Source of the DNA: Maribacter sp. PR1 | GTDB taxonomy: Bacteria; Bacteroidota; Bacteroidia; Flavobacteriales; Flavobacteriaceae | DNA: 64,000 nt | NCBI RefSeq assembly: GCF_028464145.1 | Contig: NZ_JAQPCG010000004.1 | Coordinates: 248,001 to 312,000, forward strand | Direction: 5' to 3' | In this document: in pieces, positions 8,759 to 17,995 of the stretch | Layout of the letters: each line of letters starts with the position of its first letter | How positions within the stretch are numbered: the first letter of the stretch is position 1 | Translations under genes and position numbers: made by a program | The notes under the pieces: model-generated | Seen by the model: only the letters and a program-made list of their open reading frames with translations | Told to the model about the DNA's origin: nothing | Database searches by the model: none

Positions 8759-10282
8759 CTAACTTTGTTTATCTACAAAATCTTCCCATTCCTGAAATTT
8801 TTCCTCTCCCATAACCCTTTCCATTTTAACCTGCCCACCTTTCTTCTTATTCTGATCATTCCAATCATAGAAAACATCGGGTTTCACAATAAATACTTTT
8901 ACTCCTTTTAGCGCCTTTGAACGGGCCACTTTATAATTTTTATTGGCACCCTTTAAAGATGTGTCCAACGTTTTGGCAGCTTCCTTTGGGTCTACATCAG
9001 CATGGGAACCCAAGTACCAAGTATGATAAAAACCATCCTCGTATTTTTTGGCGCATAACGTATATTCGGGTACCTCGATATCTAGTTTGTTTTCCAGTTC
9101 TTGAAGTGCGTCATCTAACTTGTTTACGGATAATTGGGAACCAACAGTGTTCAGAAAAAATTTGGTTCTTCCTGTAATCTTTATTTCAGCGCGTTCTACA
9201 TCGGTAAACTCTATGGTATCACCAATAAGGTAACGCCAAGTGCCACTTACCGTACTTATGATAAGCACATAGTTTTGACCTTTTTCAACTTCTGCGAGTG
9301 TTAAGGATGGAGCATCCTGGTCCAAGGATCCATCCTCCAAAATATAATCAGGATCAAAGGGTACAAACTCAAAATAAATACCGTTGTCGGTCACCAGCTT
9401 CATGGCATCCGTTTCAGGCCTGTTTTGAAAAGCAATGAAACCTTCGGAAGCTAAATAGGTATCAATTACCGTTATGGGTCTTCCCATTAAGGCATTAAAA
9501 CTCTTTTCGTAGGGGCCAAAAGCTACACCTCCGGAAGTATACACTTCAAGGTTTGGCCAAATTTCATGTATATGGTTTAAGTTGTGTGATTTTATAACTT
9601 CTTTTAACATCAACTCTATCCAAGAAGGGATACCGCTTAATCCGCCAATGTCCCAATTGGGAGCTTCTTCGACAATTTTTTCAACCCGTTCGTCCCAATC
9701 ATCTATTTCAGCAATTTCTTCGCCTGGCTTATAGTATCCCCTAAACCAAGATGGAATATTACTGGCGCTTATTCCACTAATTTCACCCTCTAAGTGATCT
9801 TCCTTTTCGATCAGATCCGTAGAACTACCGAGCATTAAAATTCCTTTCTCAAAAAAATCGGACGGAAAATCAAAGTTGCTCAATGCCAAGACCTGTTTAA
9901 TTCCTGCCCACCGGATGGCCTTGATCATTTCCTCGGTTACTGGAATGCGCTTGCTGGTCTTTCCAGTGGTACCTGAACTTAAAGCAAAGTAGTCCGGGTT
10001 GCCAGGCCAAGTAACATTTTCCTCACCCTCATGAAGTTTGTACCACCACGCATCGTTGATACTTTCATAATCAAAATAGGGAACTTGTTCCGAGAAACTT
10101 TTCCCAATATTATCGGACGCCAAAATCCCTTGAAAATCATACTTTTCCCCAAATTGAGTTTTTGAAGCTTGCTCCAGTAATGAGGATAATACTTTCTGTT
10201 GTTCTTCTATTGGGTTTTCATCCCCTGCAATGGTATCGGTAACATCTATAAGTCCTTTAATAACACTTCCTATAATGGGCAT
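8759..10282 (-). CDS. GH3-family acyl-adenylating enzyme
   Basis: The 507-residue protein shows the GH3 fold of the ANL superfamily. It has the nucleotide-binding P-loop S-S-G-T-T-G-K-T-S-K-R-I-P at about 102-114, Y-T-S-G-G-V near 248 and Y-L-I-G-D-T-I-E-F near 350. Plant GH3 enzymes conjugate carboxylic acids such as auxin or jasmonate to amino acids through acyl-adenylates. Bacteroidota carry homologs of unknown substrate. It is transcribed convergently to the cls-peptidase pair and is followed on the same strand upstream by a lipid-kinase-like gene about 185 bp away. Confidence 0.88.
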   Translation of the reverse strand: MPIIGSVIKGLIDVTDTIAGDENPIEEQQKVLSSLLEQASKTQFGEKYDFQGILASDNIGKSFSEQVPYFDYESINDAWWYKLHEGEENVTWPGNPDYFALSSGTTGKTSKRIPVTEEMIKAIRWAGIKQVLALSNFDFPSDFFEKGILMLGSSTDLIEKEDHLEGEISGISASNIPSWFRGYYKPGEEIAEIDDWDERVEKIVEEAPNWDIGGLSGIPSWIELMLKEVIKSHNLNHIHEIWPNLEVYTSGGVAFGPYEKSFNALMGRPITVIDTYLASEGFIAFQNRPETDAMKLVTDNGIYFEFVPFDPDYILEDGSLDQDAPSLTLAEVEKGQNYVLIISTVSGTWRYLIGDTIEFTDVERAEIKITGRTKFFLNTVGSQLSVNKLDDALQELENKLDIEVPEYTLCAKKYEDGFYHTWYLGSHADVDPKEAAKTLDTSLKGANKNYKVARSKALKGVKVFIVKPDVFYDWNDQNKKKGGQVKMERVMGEEKFQEWEDFVDKQS

Positions 10283-10466
10283 TTCGTATGATTTTGGTTG
10301 AAAGTTAAAATTACCAATACGCCTATATATAATTTCCTCAAAAAGACTTTTGTTTAACTGCTTTGAAAATAGGGTCTTTGTTACACCACGTAGAGATTAC
10401 CAAGGAACATAAAACACTATTTTCGGATTATCCACACAGAATCAAATTACCTCTAAACTAGACAAT

Positions 10467-11339
10467 TTAGCTGCCGCACAATACTTTTAATTTTTCAGGT
10501 CTTATTTTCGCATGTACTACTTTTTTATGGCCCATAAACTCTCCATCTACCTGAAAAGGAATGGAGTCTTCGCATTTAATGCTGGCCTCTGTTGTTTTTA
10601 TGGTGGTTACAAATTCTTTACTTTGGGATATATCCCCGTAAAATGTTTTGATAATTTCAGCAATATCGAAATTCTTAAAAAGCAATATCTCAAACTGTTC
10701 ATCATCCATAAAACCTGTCGGGTTTATGTTGGCACCCGTACCAAATTTTTTGGCATTCGCAATGGCGACCAAAATCACTTTTTCCCTGAGATTTTCCCCA
10801 TTGGCTTCAACATGTACAAAAAATGGAAATTTACTTTGGGCCAAGGTCGGAATAGTCTGCAATAGATAACCCAACTTACCTCGAACATCGGATTCCTCAT
10901 AATTTTCTATAAGTGCAGCGTTAACTCCCATATCGGCGATATGCAAACAGGTTTGACCATTCACTTCAAGAATATCCATTACCATAAATGCTTCTCCAAA
11001 GGCAATTTTTAACTGCCCTTCCAAATCATCGGGGATATCCAAGTTAGTTGCTAGACCGTTTGCCGAACCACAAGGGAGTACACCTACCAAAATATCTTTG
11101 TCCTTTATTGCATCTACCACTTCCCTTACCGTACCATCACCACCTGCTATAAGTATTCTTGAAAAATTGGATTGCTCTATTATTTTCGCTATTCTTTTTC
11201 CATCCTGCTCTCCGGTGGTTTTATAAATTTCCAATGCTACCATTAATGCTTCCGCCCTTTGCTTTACGGCCTCTATTATTTCCTCTTTATCGTTCCCGCC
11301 TGCTATTGGATTAATGACAAACAATATATTCTTTCTCAT
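10467..11339 (-). CDS. Diacylglycerol kinase-type (YegS/DgkB-like) lipid kinase
   Basis: The 290-residue protein begins M-R-K-N-I-L-F-V-I-N-P-I-A-G-G-N, the phosphate-binding N-P-x-A-G motif, and continues with I-A-G-G-D-G-T-V-R-E-V, the G-G-D-G-T nucleotide signature of the DAGK/NAD-kinase fold. Members phosphorylate diacylglycerol or related lipids at the membrane surface. In-frame codons upstream of 11339 lack an ATG, so Met at 11339 is preferred. It is divergent from the App1-type phosphatase gene, 63 bp apart, suggesting a linked lipid kinase and phosphatase pair. Confidence 0.9.
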   Translation of the reverse strand: MRKNILFVINPIAGGNDKEEIIEAVKQRAEALMVALEIYKTTGEQDGKRIAKIIEQSNFSRILIAGGDGTVREVVDAIKDKDILVGVLPCGSANGLATNLDIPDDLEGQLKIAFGEAFMVMDILEVNGQTCLHIADMGVNAALIENYEESDVRGKLGYLLQTIPTLAQSKFPFFVHVEANGENLREKVILVAIANAKKFGTGANINPTGFMDDEQFEILLFKNFDIAEIIKTFYGDISQSKEFVTTIKTTEASIKCEDSIPFQVDGEFMGHKKVVHAKIRPEKLKVLCGS

Positions 11340-11402
11340 AGGGACAAATGGTTTATCCAAAATTAAGTATTTTCCGAAAGTACAGGTGTAAAGGTCGATC
11401 AA

Positions 11403-12380
11403 ATGAAATTAGATTTACAATTATATAGGGGGTATGCAAATGATACCGAATTGGTGGTATATGGGCATATCTTCGAATCTTGGGGTCCAGGCAATTACAA
11501 AATAGACCGTAACGGCCTTTACCATACCTTTTCTATCTGGAAAATGTTCAGCATCAACCCCTTGAAAAACGTTAAGGTCACCATTGAATTTAAATCCGTA
11601 ACGGCAAGCTCAGTAACGAATGCGAATGGATTTTTCAAATTTAGATTGCCTTATTCTTTTGAACTGCCTCCAGGGTGGCATCCATATACCATAACATGCC
11701 AACCCAAGAACCACCGGTATGGTATTATAGAAACCTCGGAACTGCGAAAGCCCTACAAGACGGGAATCAGTGTAATATCCGATATTGATGATACATTTTT
11801 AGTTTCGCACAGCAGCACGATCTGGAAAAAACTATATGTGCTTTTGACACGAAATGTGCACCAGCGAAAAACCTTTGTAGATGTGGTAGCCCATTACAAG
11901 GCGTTGGAAAGGAACCAGGTCCATGATGGAAGTCCCAATTCATTCTTCTTTGTTTCCAGTAGCGAGTGGAACCTATACTATTTTATAATCCAATTTTCGA
12001 TATTGCAAAAATTGCCCAAAGCGGTTCTCAAGCTTAAGGATATTAAGACGGGGATTTTGGATTTTCTCAAAACCGGCGGCGGTAACCATGACCATAAATT
12101 CCACAAAATAGAAAGCATCATTTCGTTTTACCCAAACAACCGGTATATCCTATTGGGCGATGATTCACAAAAAGATGCGGATATCTATGAACGCATTAGT
12201 GCTACTTATCCCAAAAATATAAAAGCCGTTTATTTGAGACAGGTTTCCAAACATCAAAAATCAGCTATTCAAGCAAAGCTCGATCATATCGAAAATAATA
12301 ACATTCCCACATGCTATTTCAAATCAAGTGCAACAGCCATTGCCCATTCCATAAAAATTGGAATTATTCAAGATTCCTAA
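11403..12380 (+). CDS. App1/DUF2183-type phosphatidate phosphatase-like protein
   Basis: The 325-residue protein has the D-x-D-x-T phosphatase motif as I-S-D-I-D-D-T-F at about 131-138 and a downstream L-L-G-D-D-S-Q-K-D motif, the HAD-type pattern of the App1 catalytic domain (DUF2183). Yeast App1 dephosphorylates phosphatidic acid to diacylglycerol. The adjacent divergent gene encodes a kinase that would act in the opposite direction, supporting a lipid role. No signal peptide is visible, so it is probably cytoplasmic. Confidence 0.85.
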   Translation: MKLDLQLYRGYANDTELVVYGHIFESWGPGNYKIDRNGLYHTFSIWKMFSINPLKNVKVTIEFKSVTASSVTNANGFFKFRLPYSFELPPGWHPYTITCQPKNHRYGIIETSELRKPYKTGISVISDIDDTFLVSHSSTIWKKLYVLLTRNVHQRKTFVDVVAHYKALERNQVHDGSPNSFFFVSSSEWNLYYFIIQFSILQKLPKAVLKLKDIKTGILDFLKTGGGNHDHKFHKIESIISFYPNNRYILLGDDSQKDADIYERISATYPKNIKAVYLRQVSKHQKSAIQAKLDHIENNNIPTCYFKSSATAIAHSIKIGIIQDS

Positions 12381-12686
12381 TCCCTGAAGCTTTAACGGGT
12401 CCAAAGCAACCTCCATTTTAAGGTACTCCTGCCCTTTATTTGGAAAGCTAATGTCTATAGCTCTGAAATTTCCAAGTTTCAAGAGTTTCGGGTTAATCAC
12501 CCAACTGCAAATACAATAAAAAACCAAGTAAGTGGTATATAATCAGATAATTACATTAATTTAAGTTTCAAATATCGTAAATAGGTTTTGTAAATACATT
12601 TTGGAAACTAATTCGATCAAGAACTTTGCCTATTACGCCTATGTGCGTTTACAAAAGAAAAATTGACCAAACCGTAAATAACCACT
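12381..12686. other. Intergenic region with no confident gene
   Basis: This 306-bp gap holds no ATG-initiated ORF of useful length. A minus-strand open stretch (12324-12527, only a TTG start) reads like protein in places (L-K-L-G-N-F-R-A-I-D-I-S-F-P-N) but overlaps the App1 gene and has no start, so it is at most a remnant. No terminator hairpin was recognised. Confidence 0.5.
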
Positions 12687-14528
12687 ATGAAATCCTTACT
12701 TCAAACTTTTCTATTGCTTGCCTTATTCCTATTAATTGGTTGCCAGGAAAATTCTAAAACCTCTAAAATTATAGCTGGGGTATCTAAAGAAAGCAATGCG
12801 CTTGGGAAAACAGTTTACACGACTACTTGCAACTCATGCCATGCAAATAACGCATCGGTAAAGTCAAAAGCGCCCAGTGTGGGCCAACTCTCTCGAATGA
12901 GTCCAAAATCAATATTTTCTTCCTTGACTAGTGGTAAAATGAAGGCACAGGCCGCTGGTTTATCAGATCTTGAAAAAAGAGCTGTCGCTGAATTTCTTAC
13001 CCAACGTTCTTTAAAAGAAACCGAGTTTCCAAAAGAAGCATTTACCACCTTTGTTTTACCGGAAAATCCAACATACTTTTCTGGTCATGGCGGTAATTTA
13101 GAAGGTACGGGCTATGTAAAAGATTCTAAAATTAATGCGGAAAATGTCAATACCCTAGAAGTAGAATGGGTCTTTGGTTTTGATCAAGCTACCCAAGTTA
13201 GAAGTAAACCTGCGGTAGTTGGTGATTGGTTGATTATGGGTAGAGAGTTTGGCAATGTGTATTGTTTGAATCGAAAAACGGGTAAAATTGGTTGGCAGTT
13301 CCAGGCGGATGCAGCAATTAGAGGAGCAGTTGCAGTGGTTGGAAACCCATTGAACGTTTATTTTGCAGATTATACTACCAATGTATATTCCCTAGATGTA
13401 AAAACAGGTAAACTGTTATGGAAACAAAGGTCTGGTAAGCATCCGCAGTCTGCAGTTACAGGTTCGGTTGCCGTAATTGAAAATTCAATGATTGTACCTC
13501 TAACTTCCTTTGAAGTTCTTTCTGCCCAAGATCCAGAATTTGATTGCTGCACCTCTTCTGGCGAGGTAGTTTCCTTAGACACCAATTCTGGAGACATTAA
13601 ATGGAGACACCGGGTAATTGAGGAGGAAGCGAAGGAAAGTGGTAAAAAAAGTAATGGGAAATCTTTTTTTGGACCATCGGGTGCCATTGTATGGGGAAGC
13701 CCAACTATTGATATTGAACGCGGTCTGGTCTATTTTGGTACAGGTGAAAACTATACCGACCCTCCCACAGAAACAAGTGACGCTATACAGGCACTGAATT
13801 TTGAAACTGGTGAACTGGTTTGGTCTTATCAAGCTACGGAAAAGGACACTTGGAATTTGGCATGCCCTGATAACCCAAATTGCCCGGAAAATGAAGGTCC
13901 AGATTTGGATTTTGGAATGGCCCCTATACTCGTCAAAGGAGCCCTAGACGGAAAGGATATTTTGGTTGTAGGGCAAAAATCGGGAGTGGTTCATGCACTA
14001 AATCCAGAAAACGGAACTATAATTTGGCAAACTAGAATTGGAAAAGGGGGTGCTTTAGGTGGTATACACTGGGGAATGGCAACGGACGGAAAGGAACTTT
14101 ATGCCCCTAATGCAGATAATGTGTTGGCGTTAGACTCAAGCAATCCGTCCATAAAGGCTAGCCCAGGACTTTATGCATTGAATGTAGGCACGGGAAAGGT
14201 AAACTGGAGCCAACCAACCCCTGTCGCTGAAGAAGGAAAAATACAAGCAAATTCAGCTGCACCTCTTGCGCTTAAGGATGTAGTTTTTGCGGGCACCCTT
14301 GATGGTCACATACGGGCCTATCACGGTAAAACAGGAGCAATACTTTGGGATGATGACACTGTTAAACCTTATGAAACCGTAAATGGAGTCTTGGGAAAAG
14401 GGGGTTCCTTGGACGGACCTTCCCCAGTAGTTCACGATGATATGTTATATGTGAATTCTGGTTATGGGTCTTTTGGGGAAATCCCTGGCAATGTTCTCAT
14501 TGCCTATAAATTGAATAGCACGAAATAG
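12687..14528 (+). CDS. Cytochrome c / PQQ-type beta-propeller dehydrogenase-like lipoprotein
   Basis: The 613-residue protein has a lipoprotein signal (L-L-I-G-C, Cys19), a cytochrome c domain (about 38-110) with heme motif C-N-S-C-H at 48-52 and a possible Met ligand at M85, then a PQQ-dehydrogenase-like eight-blade propeller with repeated L-x-x-x-T-G-x-x-x-W motifs (for example L-N-R-K-T-G-K-I-G-W). Such enzymes oxidise alcohols or polymers in the periplasm; polyvinyl-alcohol dehydrogenase has the same cytochrome-plus-propeller order. The substrate cannot be told from sequence, and a PQQ-independent role is possible. The gene stands alone, followed by the convergent tyrosine operon. Confidence 0.82.
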   Translation: MKSLLQTFLLLALFLLIGCQENSKTSKIIAGVSKESNALGKTVYTTTCNSCHANNASVKSKAPSVGQLSRMSPKSIFSSLTSGKMKAQAAGLSDLEKRAVAEFLTQRSLKETEFPKEAFTTFVLPENPTYFSGHGGNLEGTGYVKDSKINAENVNTLEVEWVFGFDQATQVRSKPAVVGDWLIMGREFGNVYCLNRKTGKIGWQFQADAAIRGAVAVVGNPLNVYFADYTTNVYSLDVKTGKLLWKQRSGKHPQSAVTGSVAVIENSMIVPLTSFEVLSAQDPEFDCCTSSGEVVSLDTNSGDIKWRHRVIEEEAKESGKKSNGKSFFGPSGAIVWGSPTIDIERGLVYFGTGENYTDPPTETSDAIQALNFETGELVWSYQATEKDTWNLACPDNPNCPENEGPDLDFGMAPILVKGALDGKDILVVGQKSGVVHALNPENGTIIWQTRIGKGGALGGIHWGMATDGKELYAPNADNVLALDSSNPSIKASPGLYALNVGTGKVNWSQPTPVAEEGKIQANSAAPLALKDVVFAGTLDGHIRAYHGKTGAILWDDDTVKPYETVNGVLGKGGSLDGPSPVVHDDMLYVNSGYGSFGEIPGNVLIAYKLNSTK

Positions 14529-14601
14529 AAACCAGTACTTAATACGAGGAAATAGCAGCAATTTATACCATTTTGGACCGTTCTAAGAGCACTTAGCGTA
14601 T

Positions 14602-15492
14602 TTATAAGTGTAGTAAGGCCAGGGCTTCCTCCGTTCTGTTCTCGCCGAGCCATCGCTGTGCCAGTTTGTGGATACTGACCTCATCAACGGTACTTTCCAG
14701 CAATTCCTTGACCTCGGGCAACTCCGCTACCCTATCCATGGATTCCTGTGTCGGCAATACCTCTAAATTCCCCAAACGTCCCAAATTATTACCTGTAAGC
14801 ACCTTGCTATTCTGAACCTTTTTGGGCAACATATCCACTCCTATTCCTTTCTTACGAATGGGTTTTGGGATTTCAAAAAGTGCATCACCATTTGCCCTAC
14901 AATACCAATTTCCGCCCATACGGGCCACTAAATCCAACTTAGGGGTATCTAGTTTGCCTTCAGTATCTAAAAAGGTTTCATTTACATGAATCTTTACCAC
15001 TTTGGCCAAAACCAAGTTTCCAGCGCCACCTTCATCTCCTAAGGAAATTACTTGTTCTACGGTACATTCAAAAGCAACAGGTGCCTCTCCTACTCGGGGT
15101 GGTTTTACAGTATCACTAGAAACCTGGGTAAAGCCAGCTTTTTCGAATTCATTGACACCATGTTCATATTCCGTGCTGGAGAGTGACATCTGTTCCACCA
15201 TATCATAATTTACGATATTGATAACGGTTTCCTTTATCTCTAACACGTTATCCAAGGTATGCTTGGTGGTATTGTCCCTACCCCTCCTGGATGGTGAGAA
15301 AACCATGATCGGCGGATTAACACTAAATAGGTTGAAATAGCTGAACGGGCTCAAATTTACGTTTCCGTTCTTATCTATCGTACTGGCAAAACAGATGGGT
15401 CTTGGCGCTACGGCGGATAACAAATAGCCATGAAGTTCTTGCTGTGAAATAGTAGTTGGATCGATTGTCTTCATGTTCGTTTGCTTTTTCAT
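14602..15492 (-). CDS. Flavin reductase-like FMN-binding protein, last gene of tyrosine operon
   Basis: The 296-residue protein has the flavin reductase split-barrel core: S-A-V-A-P-R-P-I-C-F-A-S-T near 28-40, then N-L-S-P-F-S-Y-F-N and S-P-S-R-R-G-R-D. It is about 90 residues longer than simple flavin reductases and has an extra C-terminal domain. As the 3' gene of the aminotransferase-hppD-hmgA-fahA set, 37 bp after fahA, it is presumably co-transcribed. Homologs often accompany homogentisate genes in Bacteroidota, but the reaction is not defined. Start Met1 (15492) or Met7 (15474) both possible. Confidence 0.85.
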   Translation of the reverse strand: MKKQTNMKTIDPTTISQQELHGYLLSAVAPRPICFASTIDKNGNVNLSPFSYFNLFSVNPPIMVFSPSRRGRDNTTKHTLDNVLEIKETVINIVNYDMVEQMSLSSTEYEHGVNEFEKAGFTQVSSDTVKPPRVGEAPVAFECTVEQVISLGDEGGAGNLVLAKVVKIHVNETFLDTEGKLDTPKLDLVARMGGNWYCRANGDALFEIPKPIRKKGIGVDMLPKKVQNSKVLTGNNLGRLGNLEVLPTQESMDRVAELPEVKELLESTVDEVSIHKLAQRWLGENRTEEALALLHL

Positions 15493-15529
15493 TCGTTACT
15501 TACATTTCTTTCTAAAGCCTTTTTTTCAA

Positions 15530-16765
15530 TTATGTACTGGGTAATAGCGTTCCTCTAACTTCACCAAATCCAACGCGTATCCTCCCTTTTTCTGCATGTC
15601 CACGCATGATTACGGTATCATGGTCCTCAATAAACCTACGTTCACTACCGTCCCCCATTTGAACCGACTTCTTTCCGCCCCAAGATAGCTCCAACATGGA
15701 GCCATACGAGGATTCATCCTTTCCGGATATTGTTCCAGAAGCCATTACATCGCCTACATTTACATTACATCCGTTCACCGTATGATGCGCCAGTTGCTGT
15801 AACATATTCCAATACATATATTTGAAATTGGAAATACTGACCACTTTTTCGGCTGCATTTTTAGGTTGAATACCCACTTCCAACTGAATATCGTAGTTGT
15901 GATTTCCTTCATATGCTAAATAGGGCAACACCTCCGGATCTTGCTCCGGGCCAGGTACCTTAAAAGGCTCCAAGGCCTCCATAGTTACAATCCATGGTGA
16001 CATGGAAGAAGCAAAACTTTTTCCTAAAAAGGGACCTAAAGGTACATATTCCCATTTCTGGATGTCTCGGGCTGACCAGTCGTTGAATAAGACCATTCCA
16101 AAAATATGATCTGCTGCATTTTTCGTAGTAATCCGTTCGCCTAGTTTCGTACTTTTTCCCACGATAAACCCTATTTCCAATTCAAAATCCAAACGTCCAG
16201 AAGCTTGAAAAAATGGTTCCTCAGCACCTTTGGGTAGTATTTGACCCATGGGCCTGTGCACAGGGGTGCCGCTTACTACAATCGAAGAGGCTCTCCCATG
16301 ATACCCTACGGGAAGGTGCTTCCAATTGGGAAGAAGCGCATTTTCTGGGTCTCGGAACATTTTACCTACATTCGTAGCATGTTCTAGGCTACTGTAAAAG
16401 TCCGTATAGTCCCCAATTTTTACCGGAAGATGCATCGTGGCATCCTTTTGATACACAAAGGCCTCGGGTAAATCTTTCAACCTAGAGTTTTCATTCAACA
16501 ATAGCTGTTGAATATCCAAACGTACTTTACTGGTAATGCCCTTGCCCAATCCAATGAAATCATTCAGAAAGGGTTTCAAAAAATAGTGTTTATCTACTTC
16601 CAGTAAATCGGCTTCTGCCAAAACAGCCAAATCAATGATTTGCAAGCCAATAGCTATACCGGCCCTTGGTTGGTTTCCATCCTCGGAGAAAATACCGAAA
16701 GGTAAATTATAAATCGAAAAATCGGAATCGTTGGGGACCTCGACCCAAGTAGACAATAGCTTCAT
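15530..16765 (-). CDS. fahA: Fumarylacetoacetase
   Basis: The 411-residue enzyme hydrolyses fumarylacetoacetate to fumarate and acetoacetate, the last step of tyrosine breakdown. Diagnostic motifs are Y-T-D-F-Y-S-S-L-E-H-A-T-N (metal and catalytic His), P-V-G-Y-H-G-R-A-S-S, F-E-L-E-I-G-F and N-D-W-S-A-R-D-I-Q-K-W-E-Y. The ATG at 16765 is preferred over an upstream TTG (16771). Length matches the family. It follows hmgA with a 13-bp gap, so translation is probably coupled. Confidence 0.96.
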   Translation of the reverse strand: MKLLSTWVEVPNDSDFSIYNLPFGIFSEDGNQPRAGIAIGLQIIDLAVLAEADLLEVDKHYFLKPFLNDFIGLGKGITSKVRLDIQQLLLNENSRLKDLPEAFVYQKDATMHLPVKIGDYTDFYSSLEHATNVGKMFRDPENALLPNWKHLPVGYHGRASSIVVSGTPVHRPMGQILPKGAEEPFFQASGRLDFELEIGFIVGKSTKLGERITTKNAADHIFGMVLFNDWSARDIQKWEYVPLGPFLGKSFASSMSPWIVTMEALEPFKVPGPEQDPEVLPYLAYEGNHNYDIQLEVGIQPKNAAEKVVSISNFKYMYWNMLQQLAHHTVNGCNVNVGDVMASGTISGKDESSYGSMLELSWGGKKSVQMGDGSERRFIEDHDTVIMRGHAEKGRIRVGFGEVRGTLLPST

Positions 16766-16778
16766 TCTCAATGCTGTT

Positions 16779-17939
16779 TTATGAATTCAACCAAGATTTA
16801 TAGTAGTCCCCATCATCCAATTTCATAGCGTTTTCGGTCACCATCAAAGGTTTAAAAGTATCTATCATTACGGCAAGTTCCTCAGAACCTTGCTGCCCAA
16901 TACTCCGCTCTACAGCTCCAGGATGTGGGCCATGTGGAATACCGGCAGGATGCAATGATATATTGCCCGGTGCTACCCCGTTTCGGCTCATAAAGTCGCC
17001 ATCCACATAATACAAGACCTCATCGGAATCTATATTGGAATGGTTATAGGGAGCTGGAATCGATTTTGGATGATAATCATACAATCGAGGTACAAAGGAA
17101 CAAATAACAAATGCCGAAGTCTCAAAGGTTTGATGTACCGGTGGTGGTTGATGTATTCTCCCGGTTATGGGTTCAAAATTATGAATGGAAAATCCGTAGG
17201 GATAATTGTAACCGTCCCATCCTACTACATCGAACGGATTTCCTTCGTAAACCATTTCATGGAGCACCCCTTGCTTTTTTACCTTCATCAAGTGTTCGTC
17301 CATATCGGTATATGTTTCCAAATCCTGAGGTAACTTATAATCCCTTTCACAATACGGTGAATGCTCCAATAACTGCCCAAACCAATTTCGATATCTTTTT
17401 GGGGTGTAGATGGGGGTAAATGACTCCGCATAAAAAATACGGTTCTCGGTAGAATCAAAATCAATCTGATAGATAACCCCTCGAGGTATAATTAAGTAAT
17501 CCCCGTACTCAAAAGGAATCTTCCCAAAAATGGTACGTAGTACACCGGACCCTTTATGGATAAATAACATCTCATCGGCATCAGCATTCTTATAAAAGTA
17601 TTCGGTCATGGATAGCTTGGGTGCGGCCACACCGATATGCACATCGTTATTCACCAACAAGGGCTCCCTTGCCTCCAAAAAATCATCCTTGGGTTCCGTT
17701 TTGAAACTCACTAGTTTTAACGATCGTATGTGCTTTTCCATGGCAATTTTTGGAGAAACATCGGTACTCTTTATAATATCCTTTACCATAGTGGGTCGGT
17801 TATGGTGGTATAGTAAAGAGGACATGCCATCAAAACCTATCGTACCGAACAACTGCTCAGAATATAGTTCCCCATCCGGCCTACGAAACTGCGTATGTCG
17901 TTTAGGAGGAATGTTTCCTTGTTTGTGATATATGGGCAT
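16779..17939 (-). CDS. hmgA: Homogentisate 1,2-dioxygenase
   Basis: The 386-residue protein opens the homogentisate ring to maleylacetoacetate using non-heme iron. The family signatures are present: Y-H-K-Q-G-N-I-P-P-K-R-H at 4-15, and iron-site region N-I-S-L-H-P-A-G-I-P-H-G-P-H-P-G near 330-345, with the preceding D-G-W-D-G-Y-N-Y-P-Y segment. It lies between hppD (56 bp upstream) and fahA. No maleylacetoacetate isomerase gene lies in this operon; that step must be encoded elsewhere or run glutathione-independently. Confidence 0.96.
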   Translation of the reverse strand: MPIYHKQGNIPPKRHTQFRRPDGELYSEQLFGTIGFDGMSSLLYHHNRPTMVKDIIKSTDVSPKIAMEKHIRSLKLVSFKTEPKDDFLEAREPLLVNNDVHIGVAAPKLSMTEYFYKNADADEMLFIHKGSGVLRTIFGKIPFEYGDYLIIPRGVIYQIDFDSTENRIFYAESFTPIYTPKRYRNWFGQLLEHSPYCERDYKLPQDLETYTDMDEHLMKVKKQGVLHEMVYEGNPFDVVGWDGYNYPYGFSIHNFEPITGRIHQPPPVHQTFETSAFVICSFVPRLYDYHPKSIPAPYNHSNIDSDEVLYYVDGDFMSRNGVAPGNISLHPAGIPHGPHPGAVERSIGQQGSEELAVMIDTFKPLMVTENAMKLDDGDYYKSWLNS

Positions 17940-17995
17940 AAATAGCTATTTTAATTGGTATACTACTTTCTTTTAAAGTTACTCATTTTGTAGTA

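Noticed and set aside
12324-12527. Minus-strand open frame of 67 codons after the App1 gene
   Set aside because: Only a TTG start, overlap with the App1 gene end and no recognisable family; treated as intergenic.
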